The position numbers and the translations under genes were made by a program. Source: Lepidurus packardi (Eukaryota > Arthropoda > Branchiopoda > Notostraca > Triopsidae). From it: a stretch of 64,000 bases of DNA. The stretch covers positions 1 through 64,000 of the forward strand of contig JAKZAN010000066.1 of the NCBI GenBank assembly GCA_023053545.1, read 5' to 3'. Numbering within the stretch: the stretch's first letter is position 1; each line of letters begins with the position of its first letter. Shown here in pieces: positions 1 to 9,315 of this stretch. The notes below the pieces were generated by a model that did no database searches, was not told the origin of the DNA, and saw only the letters and a list, made by a program, of their open reading frames with translations.

Positions 1-615
1 TTGGCTGCCAAATCTTGCACCATATTTTGATTAGAAAGCATCTTGTCCGCTACTTTAGAGGTCGCCGTAATACATTTTAGCTGCAGAAATGCAATTGCAG
101 GATGGTCTTTTTCGTAGCCTTTTGGGGCTGTTTTTAGTGCAATATTGGCATCGCGGTCGAGCGCACCAAAAGTTTTTTTTGAACGCTGGATTCTCAACAA
201 TCGCGTCTAAATCCTCATGGAAAAATTCGATTTCTTTTCTGATTTTCTTCAAGTCCGCTACATCTGGCCAATGAACGCCACCAGCTATAAAACTCGAACC
301 TTTTTCAAAATGAATGTAATACCCAGCAAGGTTCGTTTTTTTATGTCCAGCCGACATCCAAATGGGCATGTGGGTTTTATAGGGCGTTTTGTCTTTCGTG
401 AAACGAATGTCACGGTTAATTCGGAACGCGCAATCCTTAATTTCCAGGTTTTTCAGACTTGGGTCATGCACAATCATGGCTTCTAAAAAAGCAGCAATCA
501 AAGCGTGGTATTCTTTTTTGAAGGCTTCATAACGCTTTTTGTTCGCCTGAAACCATTCCCGGTTGTTGTTTTGTTTTAAATCTTCCAGAAATTGTAAACA
601 TTCGTCCGAAATCAT
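1..615 (-). pseudogene. DUF2461 family protein, frameshifted and cut by window edge
   Basis: The frame starting at 615 opens like a DUF2461 (TIGR02453) protein of unknown function, with NNNREWFQANKKRYEAF near the start and FRINRDIRF in the core. Near residue 146 it crosses a run of eight T (173-180, plus strand) and turns into an unrelated basic tail that stops at 55. In the adjacent frame the family sequence resumes at once (FGALDRDANIALKTAPKGY) and stays open to base 1. So the gene carries a one-base slip, or the homopolymer was miscalled. Its ATG overlaps the stop of the upstream thioredoxin gene by four bases, which implies translational coupling. Confidence 0.8.
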
Positions 616-1304
616 TTCAATTGTTTTTTAAGATCTTGTTCACTAATGTAGCCGTTGTGCTGCCAGATAACTTTGCCGTTTTCATAAACCATCATGCGAG
701 GCAGTTCATCAATTTTTAGTTCTGAAACCAAAGATTTGTGTTCATCTGCGTTCAAACGAAGCAACTTAATTCCTGTTTTATCTTGCGACATCTTCGTTAA
801 ATAGGGCGACATTTTTTTACATGGTGCGCACCATTCGGCATAAAAATTAACCAATACTTTCGATTCTGAATTGATCATTTTGGTATAATCTGCCATGCTC
901 ATCCCAATTCCTTTCTTTGCCGGTTCAGCAAATCCAGCCGCGGTCCATTTCATGATTCCGCCTTGCAAATTATACACTTCCTTAAAGCCCATTTGCTGCA
1001 ATTTTTCTCCTGCCGACTGGCTTCTGCCGCCCACCTTGCAGTATACAAAAATAGGTTTCGAACGGTCGTATGTATTCGCTTTTGCCTCAAAATCGGCGCC
1101 ATTCCAGTTTACGTTTGTGGCATTGTCCAAATGCTCACTGGCAAATTCTTCTGGTGTGCGAACATCTAAAAGTTGTGCATTTGGCGTTTGCTTCAATTTA
1201 GCTGCATATTCTTGTGGCGCAATTGTTTCAACGCCTTTTGTTTGTGCCTCACAAGCAATAAACAGTAGCGAAATAAAAAGCAAGAATGATATTTTAGGTT
1301 TCAT
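612..1304 (-). CDS. Rhodanese-thioredoxin fusion lipoprotein
   Basis: A 230-residue exported protein with two redox/sulfur domains. Residues 1-18 form a lipoprotein signal ending in LFIAC (lipid Cys18). A rhodanese domain covers about 25-125, with active-site loop CKVGGRS (Cys89). A thioredoxin domain covers about 135-230, with WCAPC at 158-162 and the cis-proline at 202. The family carries out thiol-disulfide exchange in the periplasm; sulfur transfer by the rhodanese half is inferred from the intact Cys. It overlaps the downstream DUF2461 start by four bases (ATGA type). The physiological partner is not visible. Confidence 0.88.
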   Translation of the reverse strand: MKPKISFLLFISLLFIACEAQTKGVETIAPQEYAAKLKQTPNAQLLDVRTPEEFASEHLDNATNVNWNGADFEAKANTYDRSKPIFVYCKVGGRSQSAGEKLQQMGFKEVYNLQGGIMKWTAAGFAEPAKKGIGMSMADYTKMINSESKVLVNFYAEWCAPCKKMSPYLTKMSQDKTGIKLLRLNADEHKSLVSELKIDELPRMMVYENGKVIWQHNGYISEQDLKKQLK

Positions 1305-1337
1305 TTTTATCGGATTTAGAACCGCTAATTTACGGAA

Positions 1338-2417
1338 TTACAAGTTAAATATTTTATAGGTCTGGTGGGTCGATTTCACAATTTGCTCTGTTCGTTCGGG
1401 ATGCGTATCCGAAATAAACAACTGCCCAAAAGCGTCGTTGTTCACCATCTCAACAATTTTCGAAACGCGAAATTCGTCCAGCTTATCAAAAATATCATCA
1501 AAAAGCAAAATCGGTTTTTGTCCGCTGCCCTTTTTCACAAATTCAAATTGTGCCAGTTTCAAGGCTATTAAAAAAGATTTTTGTTGCCCTTGGCTGCCAA
1601 ATTTTTTAATTGGAAAGCCGGCAATTTCGAAAAGCAGATCGTCTTTATGAATCCCAACAGTGGTGTACTGCATGATTTTATCGCGCTCCAAACTCTTCAG
1701 TAATAAATCTGGCAACGAAGCGGTGTTTAAATCCGACTCATACTGAATGCCAACGGCTTCAACCGAATCAGTAATTGCATGATGGTGCTTGTGAAAAATA
1801 GGCACAAAATCGGCCAAGAATTTTTTTCGCTTTTCAAATATGGGCTGCCCCAAAGCGGCTAATTGTTCATTGTATATTTCGAGTGTTTCTTTATCAAAAG
1901 TGCGGTTCACAGCAAAATACTTCAACAAAGCATTCCGCTGGCTAATCACTTTTTGATACTGAATCAAATCTTGCAAATAGAAAGCATCAAGTTGCGAAAT
2001 AACAGTGTCAATAAACCTTCGGCGGGTTTCACTGCCATCCGTAATCAAGTCACGATCCGACGGCGAAATAATCACCAACGGTATAAAACCAACATGGTCA
2101 GAAAACTTATCATAAGCAGATCCATTTCGCTTCAAAATTTTCTTTTGGCCCTTTTTGAGACTGCAAACAATCTCTTCTTGCCTGCCATCTTTCGTGAACT
2201 GGCCATCAATTACAAAAAAATCTTCGCCATGCCTGATGTTCTGAACAGCAAGAGGATTAAAATAACTTTTTCCGTTGGCCAAATTATAGATTGCGTCTAA
2301 AATATTCGTCTTGCCAATGCCGTTGCGACCCACAAAACAATTGATTTTGTCGTCGAAGTCGAAACTTGCCTCGGAAATATTCTTATAATTGAAAAGGGAA
2401 ATCTTTTTTAAATACAT
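1338..2417 (-). CDS. recF: DNA replication and repair protein RecF
   Basis: A 359-residue RecF, the SMC-like ATPase that loads RecA at ssDNA gaps through the RecFOR pathway. The sequence shows the N-terminal [12 protein letters not shown] strand, Walker [10 protein letters not shown] (30-38), the ABC-type signature GSQGQQKS at about 275, and Walker [13 protein letters not shown] near the C terminus. Length is normal for the family. It is transcribed towards the thioredoxin gene 33 bp downstream and divergently from the TPR gene at 2571. No -7 box was found for it in the 153-bp divergent gap. Confidence 0.96.
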   Translation of the reverse strand: MYLKKISLFNYKNISEASFDFDDKINCFVGRNGIGKTNILDAIYNLANGKSYFNPLAVQNIRHGEDFFVIDGQFTKDGRQEEIVCSLKKGQKKILKRNGSAYDKFSDHVGFIPLVIISPSDRDLITDGSETRRRFIDTVISQLDAFYLQDLIQYQKVISQRNALLKYFAVNRTFDKETLEIYNEQLAALGQPIFEKRKKFLADFVPIFHKHHHAITDSVEAVGIQYESDLNTASLPDLLLKSLERDKIMQYTTVGIHKDDLLFEIAGFPIKKFGSQGQQKSFLIALKLAQFEFVKKGSGQKPILLFDDIFDKLDEFRVSKIVEMVNNDAFGQLFISDTHPERTEQIVKSTHQTYKIFNL

Positions 2418-2541
2418 CGGAAAGACCTATGATTTTGAGAACTTTGGGGTTTTTTAGCAAGCTAATGCCGTACAATTTCAAAGCGGGTGCAAATTATTGA
2501 AAAAATAGCGGAAAATGGCTTTTAGATATGAATAAAAATTT

Positions 2542-2549
2542 TATTTTTG
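2542..2549 (+). promoter_or_regulatory. Probable -7 promoter box (TATTTTTG) for TPR-ribH
   Basis: Perfect match to the Bacteroidota -7 consensus TAnnTTTG, 21 bp upstream of the ATG at 2571. No TTG sits at the usual spacing for a -33 box, so only half of the promoter is supported. Confidence 0.5.
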
Positions 2550-2570
2550 CGGCTCACTAATTTATAATAA

Positions 2571-3353
2571 ATGGCAACGTACAATAAAAGAGGTTATAGA
2601 ACTCCAAAGGAAAAAGAAGAAAATGTAGATTTCATCGATGACACAATCAACGTAGATGAAAAAGACAGCACAACAGCAGGCGTTTTTTCTTCATTGGACG
2701 AGAGTGCTTCTAAAACGGAAGAATGGGTAGCCAGAAATCAAAAATATATAATCGGCATACTTTCTGCAATTGCGTTAGTAACTGTAGCATACCTGCTTTA
2801 CCAAAGGTTTATCGTAGAGCCTAAAGAAAACGAAGCTGCAGACGAAATGTTTGTCGCACAACAAAATTTTCAACAAGCAGTTGATGGTGTAAAAAGTGAC
2901 TCACTTTTCAACCTTGCGCTGAATGGTGCTGAAGGAAAGTTTGGTTTCCTAAAAATAGCCGACGAATATTCAGGAACAGACGCTGGAAATCTTGCACATT
3001 ACTACGCAGGAATTTCACTTCTAAACACCGGAAAATTTGACGACGCAATCTCGCATTTGGAAAAATTCAACTCAAAAGATACTTTCTTAAGCGTATTGGC
3101 AATCGGCGCAATCGGCGACAGCTATGCACAGAAAAATCAATTGAAAGAAGCTTTGGAGCACTATACAAAAGCAGCTTCAGCAAACGAAAACGAATTCACA
3201 TCGCCACGTTTCTTGCTAAAAGCAGGACAAGTTGCATTGGCATTAGGTCAAAAAGAAGAGGCAGCTAAATATTTCACTGAAATTAAAGACAAATACGAAA
3301 CAGCGCCAGAGGCAATGAACATCGACGCGCTAATCGGTCTTGCGGCGAAATAA
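2571..3353 (+). CDS. Membrane-anchored tetratricopeptide repeat protein
   Basis: A 260-residue protein with a charged cytoplasmic N terminus, one transmembrane helix at about 59-78 (YIIGILSAIALVTVAYLLYQ) and a periplasmic helical region. There, pairs such as GNLAHYYAGISLLNTGKFDD and QLKEALEHYTKAA look like TPR units. Topology resembles the YfgM/Anc class of tail-in TPR chaperone adaptors; the exact role is unknown. It lies 47 bp before ribH on the same strand. Confidence 0.8.
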   Translation: MATYNKRGYRTPKEKEENVDFIDDTINVDEKDSTTAGVFSSLDESASKTEEWVARNQKYIIGILSAIALVTVAYLLYQRFIVEPKENEAADEMFVAQQNFQQAVDGVKSDSLFNLALNGAEGKFGFLKIADEYSGTDAGNLAHYYAGISLLNTGKFDDAISHLEKFNSKDTFLSVLAIGAIGDSYAQKNQLKEALEHYTKAASANENEFTSPRFLLKAGQVALALGQKEEAAKYFTEIKDKYETAPEAMNIDALIGLAAK

Positions 3354-3400
3354 TCAGTAAACGCAAGGCAACTTGCAATCCAAATAAAGTACTGAATTGT

Positions 3401-3892
3401 ATGGCTACAGCTAACAAGAATCTATCGGAATACGATAAAACAACAATCCCAAACGCGAAGCAATTTCGGTTTGGGATTGTTGTTTCTGCATGGAATGACC
3501 ACATCACGAACGGCCTTTTTTCTGGCGCTTTCGCAGCGCTAACAGATTGCGGAGCCCTGCCCGAAAATATCATTCGCTGGGACGTTCCCGGAAGCTTTGA
3601 GCTTATTTACGGCGCAAAAAAAATGAGCCAGACCCAAAATGTCGATGCAGTAATCACACTCGGCTGCGTCATTAAAGGCGAAACCATGCACTTCGAATAT
3701 GTCTGCGAAGGCGTCACACAAGGCATCAAAGACCTAAACGTTAAAGGCGACGTCCCTGTAATTTTCTGCCTCTTAACAGATAACAACGAGCAGCAATCAA
3801 TCGACCGAAGCGGCGGTAAACACGGCAACAAAGGCACTGAAGCCGCAATAGCCGCAATCCTAATGGCAAACCTGCGCAAGAAAACAAATTAG
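3401..3892 (+). CDS. ribH: 6,7-dimethyl-8-ribityllumazine synthase
   Basis: A 163-residue lumazine synthase, the penultimate riboflavin enzyme. It condenses 5-amino-6-ribitylaminouracil with 3,4-dihydroxy-2-butanone 4-phosphate. Family motifs are in order: FGIVVSAWNDHIT, WDVPGSFEL, ITLGCVIKGETMHFEYV (with the catalytic His) and FCLLTDNNEQQ before the KG-TEAA C-terminal helix. Length matches the icosahedral bacterial type. It probably shares a transcript with the TPR gene. No other rib gene is in the window. Confidence 0.96.
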   Translation: MATANKNLSEYDKTTIPNAKQFRFGIVVSAWNDHITNGLFSGAFAALTDCGALPENIIRWDVPGSFELIYGAKKMSQTQNVDAVITLGCVIKGETMHFEYVCEGVTQGIKDLNVKGDVPVIFCLLTDNNEQQSIDRSGGKHGNKGTEAAIAAILMANLRKKTN

Positions 3893-3897
3893 GGAGT

Positions 3898-3990
3898 TCC
3901 CCGCCAAAAAAAGGCGGGTCGGGCTTTTCGTTTCAATCTTTTTGCTCCCAAAAGGTCGCAAAAAGGATTTCCACTGCAATCCCTAACTCA
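3898..3990 (+). repeat. Dispersed intergenic repeat, copy A
   Basis: An approximately 90-bp element between ribH and mutL. It starts with a CCGCC-A7-GGCGG hairpin (3901-3917), then CGGGCTTTTCG, CAATCTTTTTG, a short variable middle, CAAAAAGGATTTCC and TGCAATCCCTAAC. Similar copies occur at 19566, 41213, 47031 (inverted) and 54395, and a fragment lies at 18814. The first hairpin could also end the ribH transcript. Confidence 0.75.
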
Positions 3991-4089
3991 AACCGCTGCA
4001 CTAAATTCAGCCATAAAAGTGAAAATCAAGTGTAGATAAATTGTAATATTTTCCCCTTTTTCGGGTTCGCAGTTTCTTATTAAATTGCG

Positions 4090-4097
4090 TAACTTTG
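4090..4097 (+). promoter_or_regulatory. Probable -7 promoter box (TAACTTTG) for mutL
   Basis: TAnnTTTG match 20 bp upstream of the ATG at 4118. Transcription would start near 4104, inside the extra 33 bp that a TTG start at 4085 would need. This supports 4118 as the real start. No clear -33 TTG is seen. Confidence 0.5.
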
Positions 4098-4117
4098 AAA
4101 GTCAATCAAAATCACAA

Positions 4118-5974
4118 ATGTCCAGCATAATCCAACTACTTCCAGACCACGTTGCCAACCAAATAGCTGCAGGCGAAGTAGTGCAACGACCCGCTTCTGT
4201 TGTCAAAGAACTAATGGAGAACGCCGTCGATGCAAAAGCCACCGATATAAAATTAATCATTAAAGACGCCGGGAAATCGCTCGTGCAAGTCATCGACAAC
4301 GGACAAGGAATGTCGGTCACAGATGCAAGATTGTGTTTCGCTAGGCATGCAACTTCTAAGATCAGACAAGCAGAAGATTTGTTTGCACTGAGCACCAAAG
4401 GTTTTCGGGGAGAAGCATTAGCATCCATAGCAGCAATAGCACATGTCGAACTCAAAACAAGACAAGACCAAGAAGAATTGGGTACGCACATCATTGTGGA
4501 AGGCAGTAAATTTACTTCGCAGGAAGTAGCAGTATTGCCAAAGGGCACGTCGTTCGCAATCAAAAATCTCTTTTTTAACATACCAGCGCGCCGTAATTTT
4601 TTGAAATCGGAAATAGTAGAACTGCGCCACATTATCGACGAATTCCAAAGGATTGCTTTGGCACATCCAAACATTCACTTTACGATGTATCACAACGGAA
4701 GCGAAACGTTTAATTTGCCACAGTCAAACCAACGCCAACGAATTGTAAACCTATTTGCGGGAAAAACCAACGAGAAATTGGTGCCCATTCAAGAAGATAC
4801 TGAAATTGTATCGATTCAGGGATTTGTCACCAAACCAGAATTTGCCAAGAAAAACCGTGGCGAACAATTCTTTTTTGTCAACAACCGATTCATCAAAAGC
4901 GGCTATTTGCACCACGCAATTATGGCAGCCTATGAAGGCTTGTTGAAAGATGGCTGTCAACCGGCATACTTTATTTACCTTGAAGTACCGCCGCATACAA
5001 TCGATATTAACATACATCCCACAAAGACAGAAATCAAATTTGACGATGAACATGCGCTCTATGCAATCTTGCGCGCTTCGGTCAAGCACAGCCTTGGCCA
5101 GTTTAACGTCGCCCCAGTCTTGGATTTCGAACGGGATCCCAATCTAGATACGCCATATGCATATAAAGATGTGGCAGCAGAAATCCCTACGATAGAGTTC
5201 GATCAAACCTATAATCCGTTTGCAAGCGAGCAGAAACCGCGTGTTCCAGCAGGATTCTCTGGGCATTATGATCGCCGTACTGAAAATAATTCTTGGGAAG
5301 GATTATATGTCGGACTCAAACAAGATACGGAATCGGTCATGACCGATCATCGCTTCGAAAATGAAGCTGTTACGTCGGCGCTTTTTGATGATGCAGATGA
5401 AATTGAATCGGTTACCAGAACCTATCAAATTCATAAAAAATACATTGTCAGCCCAATCAAAAGCGGAATGGTTATCGTCGATCAGCAAAGGGCTCACCAA
5501 CGCGTTTTATATGAAGGGTTTTTAACAGGCATGACAGTTCAGCAAGCTGCCAGCCAGCAATTACTATTTCCCTTAAATCTATATTATTCGTCACAGGAAA
5601 TTGCATTAATCAATGAACTAAAGCCAAGCCTTTCAACAGTTGGTTTTGTTTTTGATGATGCACCACAGCAGCATGTCGTGATTTCTGGCGTGCCGGTAAA
5701 CGTAACCGAAAGTGAAGTTTCGATATTGCTGGAAGAGCTAATAAACGACCTCGATAAAGGTATTCCAGAATCAAGCTGGAGTCAAAACGACTTAATTGCC
5801 AAGTCGATGGCCCGAAGCTTAGCCGTGAAAACAGGTACCTACCTAACGGAAAAGGAACAGGAAAATCTCGTGAACGGCCTTTTTGCATGCAAAGAACCAA
5901 ATGTTTCACCATTTCAAAAACCAACTTTTATTACGATGCGGGTTGAAGATTTAGATAAAAAGTTTGCCTTATGA
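4118..5974 (+). CDS. mutL: DNA mismatch repair protein MutL
   Basis: A MutL of 618 residues with start at the ATG giving MSSIIQLLPDHVANQIAAGE, the conserved family N terminus. GHKL ATPase motifs are intact: KELMENAVDA, DNGQGM, and TKGFRGEALASIAA. The C-terminal dimerisation domain has DQQRAHQRVLYE (about 455-466) where endonuclease-type MutL has DQHA(X)2E(X)4E, and SPFQKP where they have CPHGRP. Nicking activity is therefore uncertain. The protein links MutS to downstream repair factors. The stop overlaps the start of the first rhomboid gene. Confidence 0.96.
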   Translation: MSSIIQLLPDHVANQIAAGEVVQRPASVVKELMENAVDAKATDIKLIIKDAGKSLVQVIDNGQGMSVTDARLCFARHATSKIRQAEDLFALSTKGFRGEALASIAAIAHVELKTRQDQEELGTHIIVEGSKFTSQEVAVLPKGTSFAIKNLFFNIPARRNFLKSEIVELRHIIDEFQRIALAHPNIHFTMYHNGSETFNLPQSNQRQRIVNLFAGKTNEKLVPIQEDTEIVSIQGFVTKPEFAKKNRGEQFFFVNNRFIKSGYLHHAIMAAYEGLLKDGCQPAYFIYLEVPPHTIDINIHPTKTEIKFDDEHALYAILRASVKHSLGQFNVAPVLDFERDPNLDTPYAYKDVAAEIPTIEFDQTYNPFASEQKPRVPAGFSGHYDRRTENNSWEGLYVGLKQDTESVMTDHRFENEAVTSALFDDADEIESVTRTYQIHKKYIVSPIKSGMVIVDQQRAHQRVLYEGFLTGMTVQQAASQQLLFPLNLYYSSQEIALINELKPSLSTVGFVFDDAPQQHVVISGVPVNVTESEVSILLEELINDLDKGIPESSWSQNDLIAKSMARSLAVKTGTYLTEKEQENLVNGLFACKEPNVSPFQKPTFITMRVEDLDKKFAL

Positions 5975-6783
5975 TGAATATCACGCCAACTGTTAAGCAG
6001 TTATTGATAATTAATGTGTTGTTTTTTATCGGTACTCAAGTAGTGCCGCAAGCATTGGAATATTTTGCTTTGTATTCGTTTCAAAGTAATTACTTTCGAG
6101 CCTGGCAGCCCATTTCCCATATGTTTATGCACGGTGGCATTATGCATCTTGCCTTTAATATGTTTGCTTTGTATTCTTTTGGTTCAGCATTGGAGCAAAT
6201 GTGGGGCGGTTCAAAATTCTTGTTTTTCTATGTGTCCTGCGGACTTGGTGCCGCAGCGCTACAAATGGGAATAAATTACTGGGAAGTGCAGCAAACACTT
6301 CAATCAGCAGCTACTTTAAACTTGCCTTCCGACGTATTGCATCAAATTCTAAACGCAACTATTTCAGATGGGACGTATTACCGACAAGATCTTTTTGGTA
6401 AAGAAATAGAACCTTTGCTGCGTGCTAGTAATAAGGTGGGTTTGCTAACCGAACAAAATTTCAATGCATTGTTTCGAGCAGCTCAAGACATTCAAGTGCC
6501 AATGCTTGGTGCTTCTGGAGCAATATATGGGTTGTTAGTGGCTTTTGCTTTTATGTTTCCAAATCTAGGACTAATGCTTATTTTTGTACCTGTTCCCATT
6601 AAGGCCAAATATTTTGTACCTGGTTTGTTGCTAATCGATTTATTTTTAGGGGTTTCAGGAAAATCTATTTTTGGAGGAAGTTCAGGTGTTGCGCATTTTG
6701 CGCATATTGGAGGTGCAATTGTAGGGTTTATAATGATGTGGATTTGGAAGAACAATCAATTCAAATCAAACCGTTGGAATTAA
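5971..6783 (+). CDS. Rhomboid family intramembrane serine protease
   Basis: A 270-residue polytopic membrane protein. HMFMHGGIMHLAFNMFAL is the rhomboid helix-2 signature, GASGAIYG (Ser182 nucleophile) lies in helix 4, and HIGGAIVGF provides the catalytic His. A polar insert of about 60 residues (roughly 105-165) separates helices 3 and 4. It should cleave membrane proteins within the bilayer; its substrate is unknown. The start overlaps the mutL stop (ATGATGA); a second ATG follows at 5974. Confidence 0.92.
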   Translation: MMNITPTVKQLLIINVLFFIGTQVVPQALEYFALYSFQSNYFRAWQPISHMFMHGGIMHLAFNMFALYSFGSALEQMWGGSKFLFFYVSCGLGAAALQMGINYWEVQQTLQSAATLNLPSDVLHQILNATISDGTYYRQDLFGKEIEPLLRASNKVGLLTEQNFNALFRAAQDIQVPMLGASGAIYGLLVAFAFMFPNLGLMLIFVPVPIKAKYFVPGLLLIDLFLGVSGKSIFGGSSGVAHFAHIGGAIVGFIMMWIWKNNQFKSNRWN

Positions 6784-6789
6784 TTATTT

Positions 6790-7653
6790 ATGGGAAATAT
6801 TATTAACGATATTAAATACCAATTGCAATCAAGTGATGTCACGGCACGGTTGATCTATGCGAATGTGGGCGCTTTTTTCGTGTCGATAATTTTCTTTTAT
6901 AATTTTCGCTTCGGACAATTTTTGCTTCCAGACTATTTAGTCTTATCGTCTGAAGTTCAAATTCTTGCTTTTAGGCCTTGGACGCTTTTGTCGTATTCTT
7001 TTATGCATTCAGGGTTTCTGCATTTGTTGTTTAATATGATTGTTCTTAATTTTTCAGGACGGTTATTTCTGACTTTTTTTACGCAGAAGCAGTTATTTGG
7101 GATGTATGTTTTAGCAGCTATTTTTGCAGGATTGGCTTTCGTTGGGGGCTACTATATTTTGGGACTTTCATCCAAAATAGTAGGGGCTTCTGGCGCAATT
7201 ATGGCCGTTCTATTTGCTACTGCTACTTTTGCGCCAAATATGAATATCAGGCTTTTGCTGGTGGGCAATGTGCGCTTGTGGCATTTTGCCGCAGTTGTTA
7301 TTTTATTAGACCTACTATACATTTTAGCCGAAAACACAGGTGGACACATTGCACATTTGGCCGGCGCTTTGTTTGGATTTATGTATGTAAAATCGCTTAA
7401 GCAGGGAAAAGATTTTAGTCGTATTATTACTTCAATTTCAGATTATTTTTCTAATATTACATTTCAAAAAAAATCATCCCTACGAACTGTACACAAAACG
7501 ACCATTCCAAAAACAACACGTATTTCAAAAATTGTTACCAAAAGCAAGCAACAACAACAAATTGATGAAATTTTAGATAAAATTGGACGTTCTGGATACG
7601 AAAGCCTAAGCAAAGAAGAGAAAGATTTTCTATTCAGAGCAGGCAAAGAATAA
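6790..7653 (+). CDS. Second rhomboid protease with cytoplasmic tail
   Basis: A 287-residue paralogue, 6 bp after the first. It has HSGFLHLLFNMIVLNF, GASG (132-135, Ser134) and HIAHLAGALFGF, so both catalytic residues are present. After the last helix (about 205) comes a basic linker and a small C-terminal helical motif, QQQIDEILDKIGRSGYESLS, which is a common appendage of Bacteroidota rhomboids. Tandem rhomboids suggest coupled expression with mutL. Confidence 0.91.
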   Translation: MGNIINDIKYQLQSSDVTARLIYANVGAFFVSIIFFYNFRFGQFLLPDYLVLSSEVQILAFRPWTLLSYSFMHSGFLHLLFNMIVLNFSGRLFLTFFTQKQLFGMYVLAAIFAGLAFVGGYYILGLSSKIVGASGAIMAVLFATATFAPNMNIRLLLVGNVRLWHFAAVVILLDLLYILAENTGGHIAHLAGALFGFMYVKSLKQGKDFSRIITSISDYFSNITFQKKSSLRTVHKTTIPKTTRISKIVTKSKQQQQIDEILDKIGRSGYESLSKEEKDFLFRAGKE

Positions 7654-7656
7654 ACT

Positions 7657-8703
7657 ATGAAACAATTGTCCTGGTTCAATAAAACAATGTTCTTCTTCAA
7701 TATAGTAGTTGCTGTATTGACCTTTATTGCATACGTCTTGCCTTTTCTGGCTCCCAAATTATTTCCTTTTTTGTCGGTATTGACGCTGTTTTTGCCCCTT
7801 TTTTTAATCTTAAACGGATTGTTTTTTATTTTTTGGTGTCTGCAAATCAAAAAACAGCTGCTTCTTTCAGGAGTGGTATTGTTGATGGGAATTACTTTTA
7901 TCAATAAATTTTATAAGTTTTCTGAAGCAAATTTTCCTGAAGTCGAAAAGGATTTTACGGTCATGAGCTATAACGTGCGGTTGTTCAACCTTTTTAAATG
8001 GCTGCCAAATGAAAACATACCAGACGATATACGGGATTTTATCAATCAGGAAAATCCTGATATTTTGTGTCTTCAGGAATATTCTACGGCCGCAAATATT
8101 GATTTAAAGGCTTATCCTTTTCAACATGTTTTGATGGAAGGAAATAAAATCAAAACCGGAAATGCCATTTTTTCAAAATTTAAAATTATAGATCAAGGAC
8201 GATTGCAATTTCCAAAATCCAATAATAATGTGGTTTACGCTGATATCAAGAAGGGTATAGATACTATTCGTGTGTATAGCATGCACTTGGAATCGATTAA
8301 GATTACACCGGATGTTGACGAAATAAATCAAGATCTAAATGGAATTGATAAACGCCGTTCTGAAATGATTTTTCGCCGAATTAGCAGGGCGTTCAAGCGG
8401 CAGCAATTGCAGGCTGAAATCATCAAAAATCACAAAAAAGAGTCGCCATATCCTATAATAATCTGTGGTGATATGAACAACAGCGCTTTTTCATATGTGT
8501 ATCGAAGTATTCGTGGCAAATTGAATGATACATTTGAAGAAGGCGGAAAGGGCTTCGGACAAACCTATCATTTTAGGTACTATCCAGCTCGAATTGACTA
8601 TATTTTTGCAGACGCGAAAATGAAGGTGCTTCACTTTAAGAACTTTCCTGAGTTCGAAAAATCAGATCACTACCCAATAATGACCAGATTATTGATTGAA
8701 TAG
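7657..8703 (+). CDS. Membrane endonuclease/exonuclease/phosphatase family protein
   Basis: A 348-residue protein with about three N-terminal membrane helices (residues 10-85) and an EEP-fold hydrolase domain. Metal and catalytic motifs are visible in order: VMSYNVRLFN, ILCLQEY, YSMHLES, IIICGDMNNSAFS, RIDYIFAD and SDHYPI. Substrate (nucleic acid, phospholipid or nucleotide) cannot be told from the motifs. It starts 3 bp after the second rhomboid stop and its 3' end overlaps the convergent WbqC gene by 15 bp. Confidence 0.88.
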   Translation: MKQLSWFNKTMFFFNIVVAVLTFIAYVLPFLAPKLFPFLSVLTLFLPLFLILNGLFFIFWCLQIKKQLLLSGVVLLMGITFINKFYKFSEANFPEVEKDFTVMSYNVRLFNLFKWLPNENIPDDIRDFINQENPDILCLQEYSTAANIDLKAYPFQHVLMEGNKIKTGNAIFSKFKIIDQGRLQFPKSNNNVVYADIKKGIDTIRVYSMHLESIKITPDVDEINQDLNGIDKRRSEMIFRRISRAFKRQQLQAEIIKNHKKESPYPIIICGDMNNSAFSYVYRSIRGKLNDTFEEGGKGFGQTYHFRYYPARIDYIFADAKMKVLHFKNFPEFEKSDHYPIMTRLLIE

Positions 8704-9315
8704 CGGAATTGGTTGTTTTTTTAGATAATCAGTCGCATATCTACCTTCGTTAAACAATAAGTCGAGTATACTAAGATTGTTAATAAAGCCATGCTTATCA
8801 CCAAAAACTTGCGTATAAGATTCAAGTTGTGTATTGTCTTTTTTACCGTTTGCTAAATACCTAAAATCTGTCAACAGTTCATTAGAATGAAGATATTCAG
8901 ATGTTTCATTCCAAGTTGCTTTCATTCCCAAACATTTAGAAACCACTTGCATAGTATCCAAATTTAAGTCTAATAAGAAAGTATACTTCTTCGTAAAAAT
9001 GGGACTTATAGCATCTTCAAAATATTCGAAAAATGGCGAAGAACGATAGGCGGCTTCAAGCGATTTAAAATGCTGTTTTTGCCAGTCAAATGCTGTTTCC
9101 AAACGGACATCTTTTGCTTTTTGTCGGTTCTGTTTCGAGTGTTTGACAGGAATGTTTAGCAATTGAATACCATTAGGGCTGTAAATATACATCCTTGTCC
9201 GATTGGTCTGCTTCTGAAAATGATCTTCTACCTCAAGCGTAACCAAATCTGCTTGCGACAGTACTACATAATGACTAATAGACGGAAAATAAGTGGGCAA
9301 GATTAACGTATTCAT
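8689..9315 (-). CDS. WbqC family protein
   Basis: A 208-residue soluble protein opening with LILPTYFPSISHYVVLSQAD, typical of WbqC-like proteins, followed by QTNRTRMYIYSPNG and LNIPVKH. The family is found in polysaccharide loci and near lepB in Bacteroidota; its biochemical function is not established. It is the last gene of the parA-to-lepB series, and its ATG directly abuts the lepB stop. Confidence 0.85.
   Translation of the reverse strand: MNTLILPTYFPSISHYVVLSQADLVTLEVEDHFQKQTNRTRMYIYSPNGIQLLNIPVKHSKQNRQKAKDVRLETAFDWQKQHFKSLEAAYRSSPFFEYFEDAISPIFTKKYTFLLDLNLDTMQVVSKCLGMKATWNETSEYLHSNELLTDFRYLANGKKDNTQLESYTQVFGDKHGFINNLSILDLLFNEGRYATDYLKKQPIPLFNQ

Noticed and set aside
4085..4117. TTG start for mutL adding 11 residues
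   Set aside because: The extension overlaps a likely -7 box and is not part of the conserved MutL N terminus.
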